Source: Hyphomicrobiales bacterium (GTDB lineage Bacteria; Pseudomonadota; Alphaproteobacteria; Rhizobiales; Rhizobiaceae). Taken from it: a stretch of 36,446 nt of DNA. The first letter of the stretch is position 1. Every line of letters begins with the position of its first letter. The notes beneath the pieces were generated by a model, which did no database searches, was not told where the DNA came from, and was given only the letters and a program-made list of their open reading frames with translations. The position numbers were made by a program, and so were the translations under genes. Below, one piece after another: positions 1 through 9,857 of this stretch. The stretch is taken from assembly GCA_021775495.1 (NCBI GenBank), contig JAJFHT010000422.1:1-36446 (forward strand). Reading direction: 5' to 3'.

Positions 1-2
1 GC

Positions 3-140
3 CAGGAATCGGAGCCGTCATTCAACGATACAATTCGGACGGTGGTAAACAATCCCTGGTACATCGCCGGGCTGACGATCATCCTGCTCATCAATGTTCG
101 CAGGATGCTGTTTCGTCTGTCAGATGACGAGGTGCGCTGA
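3..140 (+). CDS. C-terminal end of a small membrane protein (partial)
   Basis: An open frame enters from the left edge and ends at TGA 138-140. The visible 45 residues start with a polar stretch (QESEPSFNDT), followed by one hydrophobic segment of about 17 residues (WYIAGLTIILLINV) and a basic then acidic tail (RRMLFRLSDDEVR). A single C-terminal membrane helix followed by positive charge suggests an inner-membrane protein with its C terminus in the cytoplasm. The family cannot be named from this fragment, and the start lies outside the window. Confidence 0.5.
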   Translation, partial: QESEPSFNDTIRTVVNNPWYIAGLTIILLINVRRMLFRLSDDEVR

Positions 141-371
141 GCTGTCTGCTGCATGGCGTATTTATGGACAATCAATTCCAGGCAATAGCTTGATGCAATT
201 CAGGCACCGATCGGATTACGTTGGGTTCCCATTGATTGGAATGTGACAGTTCCAGCTATTTGTCGAGGGCCCAACTTGCGATTATTCAGCCCCGTTGTCG
301 GCTTCGCCAAGGTCATGCAACTGTGGTGTTCTCTGAAGTAAACTCTCAGCTACAATAAAGTGTCATTGAAA

Positions 372-884
372 ATGCCTCGTATCGCTATCTTAGGAAATAC
401 CGCGGGAGGAAAATCGACCCTGGCGCGACATCTTTCAAAGGTGAGAAATATTGCGCACGTCGAAATTGATCAGCTGTTCTGGCAGCCAGACTGGTCGACA
501 ACACCGAGTGCCATTTATGAACAAAATCACACTAACGCGATCAACAACGAGGACTGGATCATCGACGGTGGAGGTGATCTCCCATCCATTCGAAAACGCG
601 TCGATCGGGCAAACCAACTTATATTGATCGACTTGCCGCTTTGGATTCACTTCTGGCACGCCGCAGAGCGGCAGATGGCCTGGGCGAATGGAACGATAGA
701 ACACCCGCCGGGCGGTGGTATGGAAATGCCGCCCACCTGCCGTCTGTTCGAGATTATTTGGCAGGTCGATCGCGATTGGATGCCTGTTCTGCGCAAGATG
801 TGTGATGAACAGGAAGCGAGCGGCAAGAGTGTTGTCCGTCTCAACTCAATTGAGGAGTTGGACGCGTACACACGAGCATGTTGA
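372..884 (+). CDS. P-loop NTPase, adenylate kinase-like / topology modulation (FlaR-like) protein
   Basis: The protein has about 170 residues. A Walker A motif, GNTAGGKST, lies at residues 8-16 directly after the first beta strand, followed by a short-kinase architecture: DQLFWQPDW after the first helix pair, WIIDGG, and a Walker B-like hydrophobic strand LILIDLP. This pattern is known from small adenylate-kinase-related proteins often annotated as DNA topology modulation protein FlaR; their true substrate is usually unknown. The frame is also open from a GTG at 360, but ATG 372 places the N terminus right before the strand leading to the P loop (MPRIAILGN), as is usual. No strong Shine-Dalgarno separates the two. 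It stands alone, with about 230 bp upstream and 175 bp downstream free of genes. It could equally be a nucleoside or shikimate kinase-like enzyme. Confidence 0.75.
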   Translation: MPRIAILGNTAGGKSTLARHLSKVRNIAHVEIDQLFWQPDWSTTPSAIYEQNHTNAINNEDWIIDGGGDLPSIRKRVDRANQLILIDLPLWIHFWHAAERQMAWANGTIEHPPGGGMEMPPTCRLFEIIWQVDRDWMPVLRKMCDEQEASGKSVVRLNSIEELDAYTRAC

Positions 885-960
885 GAGCCGCCGTTTCGCA
901 AGAGTGGCAGCTGCCCGCCAATCTTGTTCGAGATCAGCATTGTCCAATTATTGATAGTTG

Positions 961-988
961 GAAATTGGTGCAGTGAAATTCCAATTTC
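961..988. repeat. 8-bp inverted repeat upstream of the efflux operon
   Basis: GAAATTGG (961-968) and CCAATTTC (981-988) are perfect reverse complements separated by 12 bases, in the gap between the FlaR-like gene and the tetR promoter. No run of T follows, so it is not a convincing intrinsic terminator. It could be a weak hairpin at the end of the upstream transcript or a protein-binding site. Confidence 0.35.
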
Positions 989-1024
989 GGATTCTGGCCG
1001 ACCCGAACCAGAGGAGACGCATCA

Positions 1025-1053
1025 TTGCAAATAACTGACCGGTCATTTATATA
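1025..1053 (+). promoter_or_regulatory. Promoter of the tetR-efflux operon with TetR operator in the spacer
   Basis: A -35-like TTGCAA (1025-1030) and a -10-like TATATA (1048-1053) are 17 bp apart. The perfect 10-bp palindrome TGACCGGTCA (1036-1045) fills most of the spacer, ideal for autorepression by the TetR protein encoded immediately downstream. The expected transcription start, six to seven bases after the -10 box, coincides with the A of the ATG at 1060, and no Shine-Dalgarno lies between the box and the start. The messenger is therefore probably leaderless. Boxes and palindrome are seen directly; repression and leaderless translation are inferred. Confidence 0.6.
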
Positions 1054-1059
1054 TCAGTC

Positions 1060-1716
1060 ATGGCCGATCAGATCAGCAAGACAAAACCGAAATGGCGCAG
1101 ACGGGCGGATGCCAGACCTGACGAGGTTCTGGATGCGGCGCTCGATCTATTCATCGCATCCGGATTCAGCGCGACCCGGGTTGAGGATATCGCGCGCCGC
1201 GCCGGGATATCGAAGGGTGCGGTCTATCTGTATTTCAACAGCAAGGAAGCGATCCTGACAGCGCTGGTTCGCCGCTCCGTCGTGCCGGTAGCCGATGACG
1301 CGGTCAGCCTCTCGATCATCGAGAACAGCGACCCAGCGGGAACGATCCGCCTGCTGGTGAAGACCGTCGCCGGACGGATGGCCGACGGCAGGGTCTTTGC
1401 AATACCCCGGATCATTTTGGCGGAGGCGGGGAACTTTCCCGATCTCGTACAGATGTACCGGCGTGAAGTCATCGAACGTGGCCTTGGCGCCCTCGAGACG
1501 CTGATACATCGCGGTATCGAGCAAGGGCAGTTCAGGCCTGTTCACCCGCGCCACGCAGTGCGCAGCGTCGTTGGCCCAATGATCGCCCATTTGTTGCTAT
1601 GGCGGGTGTTTGGTCTCGATGAAGAAGCTGATGCGGACATGGAAACCTTCGTCGAAAGTCATCTTGATGTTCTCTTTCACGGACTCTCCAACCCGGACAA
1701 GGAAATCCCGTCATGA
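1060..1716 (+). CDS. TetR/AcrR family repressor of the downstream efflux operon
   Basis: This 218-residue protein has a basic N-terminal leader (KTKPKWRRRADARPDE) and the typical TetR DNA-binding domain at about residues 18-65: LDAALDLFIASGFSATRVEDIARRAG, then ISKGAVYLYFNSKEAIL. The remaining 150 residues form the variable ligand-binding helical domain. It is the first gene of a tightly coupled operon; its TGA overlaps the ATG of the HlyD gene by four bases. A perfect palindrome between the promoter boxes directly upstream suggests autorepression relieved by a small, probably toxic, ligand. The arrangement tetR-hlyD-ABC-permease recalls E. coli cecR-ybhGFSR, so the inducer may be an exported drug or metabolite. 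ATG 1060 is chosen because it starts the conserved leader and fits a leaderless promoter. Confidence 0.9.
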   Translation: MADQISKTKPKWRRRADARPDEVLDAALDLFIASGFSATRVEDIARRAGISKGAVYLYFNSKEAILTALVRRSVVPVADDAVSLSIIENSDPAGTIRLLVKTVAGRMADGRVFAIPRIILAEAGNFPDLVQMYRREVIERGLGALETLIHRGIEQGQFRPVHPRHAVRSVVGPMIAHLLLWRVFGLDEEADADMETFVESHLDVLFHGLSNPDKEIPS

Positions 1717-2666
1717 AAGCGTTGCTCGCATGGTTTGCCGGATTGCTGGCATTCCTGGTTCCGGGCCTTGGCGGGCCGATCGATGACGGTGTGTTTTTCG
1801 GTTACGTCGAAGGAGACTATGTCTATGTCGCGCCGCGGGAAGGCGGCACGATAACGGCTGTTTCGGTTTCCGATGGAGATCAGGTGGCTGCCGGCGACCT
1901 GCTGGCAACGGTCGACAATGAACGGCACGCGCGCATGGTGGATGCAGCGCGTGCCAGGCTGGCCGCAGTGGAATCCAACTTGAAAGACATGCAGGCCGGA
2001 AGCCGCAAGGAAGAAATCGCTGTTATCGAAGCCAGGCATCGAGCAGCAGAATCTGATCTGGCATTGGCGCGGGAAACCCTGCGGCGGACGGCTGCACTGA
2101 TCAAGCGCAAGCTTGCACCGCAGAGTCAGCAAGACCGTGACCGTGCCGCCGTCCAGGCCGCCGAAGCCGCTGTAAACCGGTTGACCGCTGAGCTTCAGGT
2201 GGCACGACTGCCGAAACGGGCGGCGCAGATCGAAGCGGTACGGCAGGATGTTCTGGCCGCACGGGCTGAACTGCAGAACCGCCAGTCCGATCTGCAAGAC
2301 CGGTCATTGCGGTCACCGGCTGCCGGTCGGGTTGAGCGTGTGCTGCGCCGGGCCGGTGAATTTGCCGGGCCGGGCGCGGCGATCGTTTCTGTGTTGCCAC
2401 GAGAAAACATCAAGGTGCGTTTTTACGTACCGGAACCGGAACGGCAGGCCATTTCAGTGGGAGAGGCGGTTCTGGTCGGGTGCACCGGATGCCCCGAACC
2501 CTACCGTGCAAATGTCAGTTTTGTTGCACCGGAAGCAGAATTCACACCGCCGGTTCTCTATAGCCTGGAGGAACGCGCGCGCCTGGTGTTTCTGGTCGAA
2601 GCGCGGTTCGAAATGTCGGCTACCCTGTCTCCCGGGCAACCGGTCGATGTGCGGCTGGCGCAATGA
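1713..2666 (+). CDS. HlyD/EmrA-type periplasmic membrane-fusion (adaptor) protein
   Basis: This 317-residue protein has one N-terminal hydrophobic anchor (about residues 2-20). A first lipoyl/barrel-sandwich half follows (about 30-70, GDYVYVAPREGGTITAV then VSDGDQVAAGDLLATVD). Next is a long alpha-helical hairpin rich in Ala, Glu and Arg (about 70-200), and then the second lipoyl half (about 200-235, LRSPAAGRVERVLRRAGEFAGPG) and a beta-barrel. Adaptors of this kind link an inner-membrane ABC pump to an outer-membrane channel. It starts inside the tetR stop codon (ATGA overlap) and overlaps the ATPase gene downstream in the same way, so translation of the three is probably coupled. No outer-membrane factor gene is present; a TolC-like partner would have to be encoded elsewhere. 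It resembles YbhG of E. coli. Confidence 0.9.
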   Translation: MKALLAWFAGLLAFLVPGLGGPIDDGVFFGYVEGDYVYVAPREGGTITAVSVSDGDQVAAGDLLATVDNERHARMVDAARARLAAVESNLKDMQAGSRKEEIAVIEARHRAAESDLALARETLRRTAALIKRKLAPQSQQDRDRAAVQAAEAAVNRLTAELQVARLPKRAAQIEAVRQDVLAARAELQNRQSDLQDRSLRSPAAGRVERVLRRAGEFAGPGAAIVSVLPRENIKVRFYVPEPERQAISVGEAVLVGCTGCPEPYRANVSFVAPEAEFTPPVLYSLEERARLVFLVEARFEMSATLSPGQPVDVRLAQ

Positions 2667-3634
2667 ACGGCAGTGCGGCAATCGCGGGCGACCCAACCGG
2701 CAAACCGGTGATCGAGGTCAGCGGACTGACAAAGCGGTTCGGCGACAAGACCGTTGTCGATCATTTCGACATGAGTGTGCCGAAGGGTGCGATATACGGA
2801 TTTCTGGGGCCGAACGGCAGCGGCAAGACGACAACAATCCGGATGATGTGCGGGCTACTTACACCAGACAGCGGCGCTGGAACCTGCCTTGGTTACAACA
2901 TCCTCACCCAGTCGCACCTGATCAAGGAACATGTCGGTTACATGACCCAGAAGTTCTCGTTATACGAGGACCTTTCCATCCGGCAGAATCTCGATTTCAT
3001 AGCCAGGATGTACCGGGTGCCGCGGCGCACCGAACGGGTCGAGAACGCGCTGGAGGAACTCGGGCTGGCCGACCGCGCGTCGCAACTGGCCGGGCAATTA
3101 TCCGGCGGCTGGAAACAGCGGTTGGCCCTTGCGGCCTGTCTTCTGCATGATCCGCAATTGCTGTTGCTCGATGAGCCGACGGCCGGCGTCGATCCGAAGG
3201 CGCGCCGGGATTTTTGGGATGAAATCCGTCGGCTGTCGGATCGCGGCGTAACCGTGCTGGTTTCGACGCACTATATGGACGAAGCGATCCAGTGCGATTT
3301 CATTGCCTACATCGCTTACGGACGAAAACTGATCGATGGCGAGGCAGCGGGTATACCCGGCCAGGTGGGACTGGTGACATGGCGGGTGGAGGGGCCAAAG
3401 CTTGCTGCGCTGGCCGAAGAACTGACAGGACAACCCGGTGTCGAGCAGGTGGCGCGTTTCGGAGCGGCACTGCACGTGTCGGGCACCGATGCGGCCGCAC
3501 TTGCCGCAACCGTATCAAAGCTGAAAAAAACGGGGAAACGCACCTGGAAGCAGCAGCCTGCCGGACTGGAGGAAGTGTTCATTCATCTGATGGCCGGTTC
3601 GCAGGATAATTTTGCCGGCAGGAGCCCAACGTGA
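2663..3634 (+). CDS. ABC exporter ATP-binding protein (ABC-2 type, YbhF-like half)
   Basis: This 323-residue protein has a complete ABC nucleotide-binding domain: Walker A GPNGSGKTT (about 49-57), Q-loop YMTQKFSLYEDL, signature LSGGWKQR, Walker B LLLLDEPTAGVD and H-loop STHYMDEA. The C-terminal 80 residues form the extension common in DrrA-like multidrug and ABC-2 exporters. YbhF of E. coli carries two ATPase domains in tandem; this protein carries one, so it must act as a homodimer. Its ATG overlaps the stop of the adaptor gene and its own stop overlaps the GTG of the permease gene. It powers export of an unknown compound. Confidence 0.92.
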   Translation: MNGSAAIAGDPTGKPVIEVSGLTKRFGDKTVVDHFDMSVPKGAIYGFLGPNGSGKTTTIRMMCGLLTPDSGAGTCLGYNILTQSHLIKEHVGYMTQKFSLYEDLSIRQNLDFIARMYRVPRRTERVENALEELGLADRASQLAGQLSGGWKQRLALAACLLHDPQLLLLDEPTAGVDPKARRDFWDEIRRLSDRGVTVLVSTHYMDEAIQCDFIAYIAYGRKLIDGEAAGIPGQVGLVTWRVEGPKLAALAEELTGQPGVEQVARFGAALHVSGTDAAALAATVSKLKKTGKRTWKQQPAGLEEVFIHLMAGSQDNFAGRSPT

Positions 3635-4767
3635 GTGCTTCCTATTCAAGCGGCAGGTTCAGCGCTGTCCTGTTCAAGGAATTCATCCAGATGCGGCGTG
3701 ACCGCATGACATTTGCGATGATGATCGCGCTTCCGATCATTCAGCTTATCCTGTTCGGATTCGCCATCAACAACGACCCCAAGAATCTGCAGACATATAT
3801 CGAAATGAACGATACGGGCCCCGTGTCACGCAGCTTCCTGGCCGCGATGCAGAATTCGAAATATTTTGATTTCCAGGGCATTGTCGCGAATACGGAGCAG
3901 ATCGATGCGGTGCTGAAAGACGGACGCGCCGCGTTCGTGATCTCTATACCGGAAGGGTTTGAACGGGCAGTGTTGCGCGGCGACCGGCCCTCGTTGCTGG
4001 TCATTGCCGATGCGACGGACCCGGCAGCCAGTGGCAATGCCGTTGCCGCGCTGAACCAACTGGTTTCTTCAAGTCTGCAGGGTATGACCGACACGGTCCT
4101 GCAGTCGCTGGCGGCACGGCCGCCGCCGTTCTCGGTCATCGTGCACAACCGGTACAATCCGGCAGGCGTAACCAGCTACAACATCGTTCCCGGTCTGCTG
4201 GCCATCATCCTGTCGATGACCATGGTGATGATCACCGCCATGGCGATCGTTCGCGAATCCGAACGCGGGACGATGGAGGCGCTGTTGTCTACCCCGGCCC
4301 GGCCGATAGAAGTGATGTTGGGAAAAATCCTGCCCTATGTGGTGATCGGATACGTGCAAACGCTGGTTTTCCTTGGGATGGCGCTCTTGCTGTTCGAGGT
4401 GCCCTTCAACGGTTCCTGGCAATCCTTCCTCATCGGCGTGAACGTGTTCATCGTGGTCAATCTGGCGCTGGGATTTCTGTTTTCGACGGTTGCCCGTAGC
4501 CAGATGCAGGCGATGCAGATGTCGTTTTTCTACATTCTTCCTTCGATACTGCTCTCCGGATTCATGTTCCCGTTTTCCGGCATGCCGATCTGGGCGCAAT
4601 ATATAGGATCGGCGATCCCAACCACCCACTTCATCCGCATCGTGCGTAAGGTCATGTTGAAGGGAGGGGAAATCGCCGAAATCGTGCCTGATCTGATGGC
4701 CCTGCTGGTCATCATGGTGATCATCACCGGCCTGGCCATGCTTCGCTACCGGCAGACACTTGATTAA
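3631..4767 (+). CDS. ABC-2 type exporter permease (YbhR/YbhS-like)
   Basis: This 378-residue permease has the classical ABC-2 layout. A short cytoplasmic N terminus (FKEFIQMRRDRMTFAMM) leads into a first membrane helix ending LILFGFAINNDPKNLQ, followed by a periplasmic domain of about 140 residues. Five further helices fill the C-terminal half; the intracellular motif RESERGTMEALLSTP and the LPSILLSGFMFPFSGMP segment are hallmarks. The GTG at 3631 overlaps the ATPase stop by four bases. Related ybhGFSR-type operons usually have two permease genes; here there is one, so the pump is expected to be a homodimeric permease with a homodimeric ATPase. The gene ends three bases before the convergent lpdA stop, with no terminator hairpin between them. 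Confidence 0.92.
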   Translation: MSASYSSGRFSAVLFKEFIQMRRDRMTFAMMIALPIIQLILFGFAINNDPKNLQTYIEMNDTGPVSRSFLAAMQNSKYFDFQGIVANTEQIDAVLKDGRAAFVISIPEGFERAVLRGDRPSLLVIADATDPAASGNAVAALNQLVSSSLQGMTDTVLQSLAARPPPFSVIVHNRYNPAGVTSYNIVPGLLAIILSMTMVMITAMAIVRESERGTMEALLSTPARPIEVMLGKILPYVVIGYVQTLVFLGMALLLFEVPFNGSWQSFLIGVNVFIVVNLALGFLFSTVARSQMQAMQMSFFYILPSILLSGFMFPFSGMPIWAQYIGSAIPTTHFIRIVRKVMLKGGEIAEIVPDLMALLVIMVIITGLAMLRYRQTLD

Positions 4768-4770
4768 CGT

Positions 4771-6165
4771 TCAGATGTGGAGAGCGTGACCAAGAGCGCC
4801 CAATGCCGCCTCCTGGACGGCTTCACCGCGTGTCGGGTGCGCATGGATCGTCGCGGCGATATCCTCGAGCCGCGAGCCCATTTCAAGCGCCAGGCCGAAC
4901 TGCGAACTCAGTTCCGATACGTTCGACCCGACCGCCTGAATGCCGAGGACAACGTGGTTGTCGGCGCGGGCAACCACCCGGACAAAACCCGCTTCATGCC
5001 CTGTGGTCATGGCGCGACCGTTGGCCTGGAACGGAAATTTGCCAATCTTGATATCGTGACCGGCGGCTTTGGCCGCTTCGGGTGACAGCCCGGCGGTGAC
5101 CAGTTCAGGATCGGTGAAACAAACCGCCGGGATGGATATTTTGTCCCACGCTACCGGCAGGCCGGCAATGCGTTCGGCAACAAGTTCCCCCTGTGCCATC
5201 GCCCGGTGCGCAAGCATCGGTTCGCCGGTGATATCACCGATGCCGAACACGCCGGTCATCGACGTGTGGCAGTGCTGGTCGATGGCGATAAACCGACCAT
5301 CGCGGGACAGGTCGAGCTGGTCCAGTCCCCAGCCATCGGTATTGGGCCGCCGCCCGACCGTAACAAGGATCTTGTCTGCTTTCAGCACCGAGGCCGTTCC
5401 TTCGCCATCGACGGCCACAAGCTCATTGCCGCTGTCGCTCAATCCTCTGGCGGTCGAATTCAGCAGGACCTCGATGCCAAGCTGTTTCAGTTTTCCCGAT
5501 ACGGGCCGTGTCAACTCGCGATCATAATGCGGCAAAATGCGATCGCCGGCTTCGACGATGGTGACCTTCGAACCCAGTTTCGCGAACGCCGTTCCGAGTT
5601 CAAGGCCGATATAACCGGCGCCGACAACCGCCAGATGTCGGGGCAATCGGGTTAGGGACAGGGCCTCTGTTGACGATATCACCCTGCCGCCGAAGGGCAG
5701 AGCGGGGATCTCGATCGGAACGGATCCGGTTGCAATCACGATGTTTGCTGCGCTGATCGTGATTTCTCCGTCGGCGGCCGTGACGAGGCACGTTTTGCCG
5801 TCAATCAGTCGGCCCCAGCCGGACACGCTGCGCACTTTGGTTTTTTTAAGCAGTGCTTCGACACCGGTGGTCAGGCGCGTGACGATTTCATCTTTCCAGG
5901 CAATTGTCTTTTTCAGTTCAAGCTTGGGTTTCGAAGCCGATATCCCAAGCGGCGACTCGGTGGAAAATGCGACGGCCTTTTCAAACTCTTCGGCGGCATG
6001 GATAAGGGCCTTCGACGGAATACATCCGATATTGAGACAGGTGCCGCCGGGTGTGGCTGCTTCCACTATGATCGTATCAAGTCCGAGCTGACCGGCGCGA
6101 ATGGCCGCCACATAGCCGCCCGGTCCCGCTCCCAGCACGAGGGTATTGCATGTCAGCCTTTCCAT
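4771..6165 (-). CDS. lpdA: Dihydrolipoyl dehydrogenase (E3) of the branched-chain 2-oxoacid dehydrogenase complex
   Basis: This 464-residue flavoprotein disulfide reductase reoxidises the dihydrolipoyl arm of E2 with NAD. It has the FAD-binding motif GAGPGG near residue 13, the redox-active disulfide GGTCLNIGCIPSK at about 41-53, the NAD-binding motif VGAGYIGLELG, the second FAD motif GVFGIGDITGEPMLAH and the C-terminal dimer motif HAHPTRGEAVQEAAL, which supplies the catalytic His-Glu pair. It is the last gene of the four-gene operon E1alpha-E1beta-E2-E3, 14 bases after the E2 stop. Its operon position makes it the dedicated E3 (LpdV-like); the general E3 for pyruvate and 2-oxoglutarate dehydrogenases is expected elsewhere. 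Confidence 0.95.
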   Translation of the reverse strand: MERLTCNTLVLGAGPGGYVAAIRAGQLGLDTIIVEAATPGGTCLNIGCIPSKALIHAAEEFEKAVAFSTESPLGISASKPKLELKKTIAWKDEIVTRLTTGVEALLKKTKVRSVSGWGRLIDGKTCLVTAADGEITISAANIVIATGSVPIEIPALPFGGRVISSTEALSLTRLPRHLAVVGAGYIGLELGTAFAKLGSKVTIVEAGDRILPHYDRELTRPVSGKLKQLGIEVLLNSTARGLSDSGNELVAVDGEGTASVLKADKILVTVGRRPNTDGWGLDQLDLSRDGRFIAIDQHCHTSMTGVFGIGDITGEPMLAHRAMAQGELVAERIAGLPVAWDKISIPAVCFTDPELVTAGLSPEAAKAAGHDIKIGKFPFQANGRAMTTGHEAGFVRVVARADNHVVLGIQAVGSNVSELSSQFGLALEMGSRLEDIAATIHAHPTRGEAVQEAALGALGHALHI

Positions 6166-6179
6166 CGAGGCTCAACCTT

Positions 6180-7472
6180 TCATGTCATGAAGAGTGTTGC
6201 GGGATGTTCCAGTCCGGAGCGGATGCTTTGAACGAACCGGGCCGCATCCCAGCCATCAACGATGCGGTGATCGAAAGAGGAAGACAGGTTCATGATCTTG
6301 CGCGGCACCAGAACACCTTCCCGGTATACCGGCCGCAGAACAATCTTGTTGACACCGATGACTGCGACCTCCGGGCGATTGATCACCGGCGTCGAGACAA
6401 TACCTCCAAGTGCCCCGAGACTGGAAGTGGTGATGGTGGAGCCGGTTACGTCTTCCCGGCTGATCGAACCGTCCCGCGCCTGTTCCGCCAAACGCTTTGT
6501 CTCTGCCGCAAGATCCCATAGATCGCGGGTTTCCGCGTGATGTACAACGGGCACCATCAATCCGCGGTCGGTCTGGGTTGCGACACCGATATGGGAAGCG
6601 GCATAGCGATGGAGAATGTCGTTTGCGTCATCAAACCGGGCGCTGAATATCGGATGATCCTTCAAGGCGATAACCATTGCACGCAGGATCAGCGGCAACA
6701 GGGTCAAATGCGGCTTCTCGTCTTCGGCATCGGCGTTGAGATGCTGGCGCAAGGATTCCAGTTCGGTAACATCGACTTCCTCGACATAGGTGATGTGAGG
6801 GATGTTCCGTTTGGATTCCTGCATCCGTTCGGCGATCTTGCGCCGCAGACCGATGATCCTGATTTCCTCAACGCTGTTGTCTGCGTCCGGAGCGGACGCC
6901 CCGGCAGACCGGTTCCCGGCAATGAAACGATCGAGGTCGTCATGGACAATTCGACCCGCCGGACCGGTTCCGTGGACATATTGAAGCTGTACTCCGGCAT
7001 CCCGCGCTCTTTTGCGAACGGCCGGGGACGCCAGCGGTTTCGCGCCGAGTGGGCGAGGCGGCTTGGTTTCAACATCTGGCGCCGGGATCGATACTCGCGC
7101 AGGTTTGGCAGGCGGGATCTCTTTCTTGACCGGTACTACCGGTGGGACTGTTTCGGTTACGGGTTCGGGTGGTGGTGCCTTTGCCGGAGCCTCGGGAGAA
7201 CCTGCCTTGTCTCCGGCGACGTTTCCGGTTCCGGCAACCTCGATGGTTATGATGGTCGCTCCGACCGCCGTCATCTCACCTACGGTTCCGGTGATGGATG
7301 ATACTTTTCCTTCAACCGGCGAGGGGATCTCGACTGTTGCCTTGTCGGTCATCACCGCCGCCAGAATGTCGTCCTCGCGAACAAGATCACCGACGGCAAC
7401 GTTCCATTCCACGATCTCTGCTTCGGTGATGCCTTCGCCGACATCGGGCATCCTGATTTCATGAATGCCCAT
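6180..7472 (-). CDS. bkdB: Lipoamide acyltransferase (E2) of the branched-chain 2-oxoacid dehydrogenase complex
   Basis: This 430-residue E2 core carries one lipoyl domain (1-80) with the lipoylated lysine at about 44 (VMTDKATVEIP). A Pro/Ala/Glu-rich linker of about 60 residues follows, then a peripheral subunit-binding domain (about 125-165, ASPAVRKRARDAG, GTGPAGRIVHDDL) and the catalytic acyltransferase domain, ending in DHRIVDGW near residue 401 where His and Asp are catalytic. It transfers the branched acyl group from E1 to coenzyme A. The frame is open 22 codons further upstream, but that part lies inside the E1beta gene; the ATG at 7472 starts the conserved MGIHEIRMPDVGEGITEAE and shares one base with the E1beta stop (TGATG), indicating coupled translation. 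Confidence 0.94.
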   Translation of the reverse strand: MGIHEIRMPDVGEGITEAEIVEWNVAVGDLVREDDILAAVMTDKATVEIPSPVEGKVSSITGTVGEMTAVGATIITIEVAGTGNVAGDKAGSPEAPAKAPPPEPVTETVPPVVPVKKEIPPAKPARVSIPAPDVETKPPRPLGAKPLASPAVRKRARDAGVQLQYVHGTGPAGRIVHDDLDRFIAGNRSAGASAPDADNSVEEIRIIGLRRKIAERMQESKRNIPHITYVEEVDVTELESLRQHLNADAEDEKPHLTLLPLILRAMVIALKDHPIFSARFDDANDILHRYAASHIGVATQTDRGLMVPVVHHAETRDLWDLAAETKRLAEQARDGSISREDVTGSTITTSSLGALGGIVSTPVINRPEVAVIGVNKIVLRPVYREGVLVPRKIMNLSSSFDHRIVDGWDAARFVQSIRSGLEHPATLFMT

Positions 7473-8488
7473 CAGACGGTCTCCATCATGGCTTTCAGGG
7501 CGTTGCCAACGCGCGTGGGGCCGGGGAAATAGTCCCATTCCTGAGCATGCGGATAGGGCGTATCCCAGCCGGTGACCCGTTCGACCGGGACCTCAAGATG
7601 ATAGAAGCAGGTTTCCTGCACGCGGGCGCATAATTCGGCGCCAAATCCCGATGTCAGCGTGGCCTCATGTAAAACCATGCAGCGGCCGGTCTTTTGCACC
7701 GATGCGGTGATCGCTTCGATATCGAGCGGCAGCAATGTCCTGAGATCGATGATTTCGCCGTCAACTCCGGTCTCATTGACCGCCGCCTCGGCAACATAGA
7801 CCATGGTTCCATAGGTCAGGATGGTCAGATCTCTGCCGGGGCGAAAAACCGAAGCCTTGCCGATCGGGACCGTATAATGGCCGTCCGGTACGTCGCCCAG
7901 CGGATGTTTTGTCCAGTTGCTGGCAGGGCGTTCGTGGTGACCGTCAAACGGCCCGTTGTAGAGCCGTTTCGGTTCGAAAAAGACCACCGGATCGTCATCT
8001 TCAATGGCCGAAATCAGCAGCCCCTTTGCGTCGCGTGGATTGGATGGAATGATCGTCTTGAGACCAGAGACATGGGTAAACAGCGCTTCCGGGCTCTGGC
8101 TGTGGGTCTGGCCGCCAAATATGCCGCCACCGACGGGGGAGCGGATTGTGATCGGCGCGGTGAAATCGCCGGCGGATCGGTAGCGCAGTCGGGCCGCTTC
8201 GGAAACGATCTGGTCATAGGCCGGATAGATGTAATCGGCGAACTGGATTTCGACGCAGGGTCTGAGGCCATAGGCGGCCATGCCGATGCCAGCGCCGACA
8301 ATGCCACTTTCGTTGATCGGGCTGTCGAACACCCGGGACGTTCCGTATTTTTCCTGCAGTCCCTGGGTACAGCGAAAAACACCACCGAAAAAGCCTACAT
8401 CCTCGCCGAAGACGACGACATTCTTATCGTCGGCAAGCTTGATGTCCATTGCATCGCGTATGGCCTCGACCATGTTCATCTGCGGCAT
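7472..8488 (-). CDS. bkdA2: 2-oxoisovalerate dehydrogenase E1 component, beta subunit
   Basis: This 338-residue transketolase-like pyrimidine-binding subunit starts MPQMNMVEAIRDAMD and contains VVVFGEDVGFFGGVFRCTQGL, where the Glu activates thiamine diphosphate. It also has the conserved segments FDSPINESGIVGAGIGMA and RSPVGGGIFGGQTHSQSPE and the transketolase C-terminal domain (VLHEATLTSGFGAELCARVQE). The distance to the upstream alpha-subunit stop is two bases and the stop overlaps the E2 start, so the four genes form one transcript. With the alpha subunit it decarboxylates the 2-oxoacids from valine, leucine and isoleucine. Confidence 0.94.
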   Translation of the reverse strand: MPQMNMVEAIRDAMDIKLADDKNVVVFGEDVGFFGGVFRCTQGLQEKYGTSRVFDSPINESGIVGAGIGMAAYGLRPCVEIQFADYIYPAYDQIVSEAARLRYRSAGDFTAPITIRSPVGGGIFGGQTHSQSPEALFTHVSGLKTIIPSNPRDAKGLLISAIEDDDPVVFFEPKRLYNGPFDGHHERPASNWTKHPLGDVPDGHYTVPIGKASVFRPGRDLTILTYGTMVYVAEAAVNETGVDGEIIDLRTLLPLDIEAITASVQKTGRCMVLHEATLTSGFGAELCARVQETCFYHLEVPVERVTGWDTPYPHAQEWDYFPGPTRVGNALKAMMETV

Positions 8489-8490
8489 GC

Positions 8491-9780
<1,290 letters not shown>

Positions 9781-9822
9781 TCACTTTTTTCAGATGTTTT
9801 TCAGCCTGATCTTGGCTATTAT

Positions 9823-9848
9823 CTCCAACATGCTGGCAGTTATTGGAG
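9823..9848. promoter_or_regulatory. Inverted repeat covering the ribosome-binding site of the Lrp-type gene
   Basis: CTCCAA (9823-9828) and TTGGAG (9843-9848) are perfect reverse complements 14 bases apart in the divergent region between bkdA1 and the regulator gene. The right arm contains the GGAG ribosome-binding site of the regulator, so the element could be an Lrp-family binding site, an RNA hairpin that hides the ribosome site, or both. The repeat is seen; the function is inferred. Confidence 0.4.
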
Positions 9849-9857
9849 TTAAATCGC

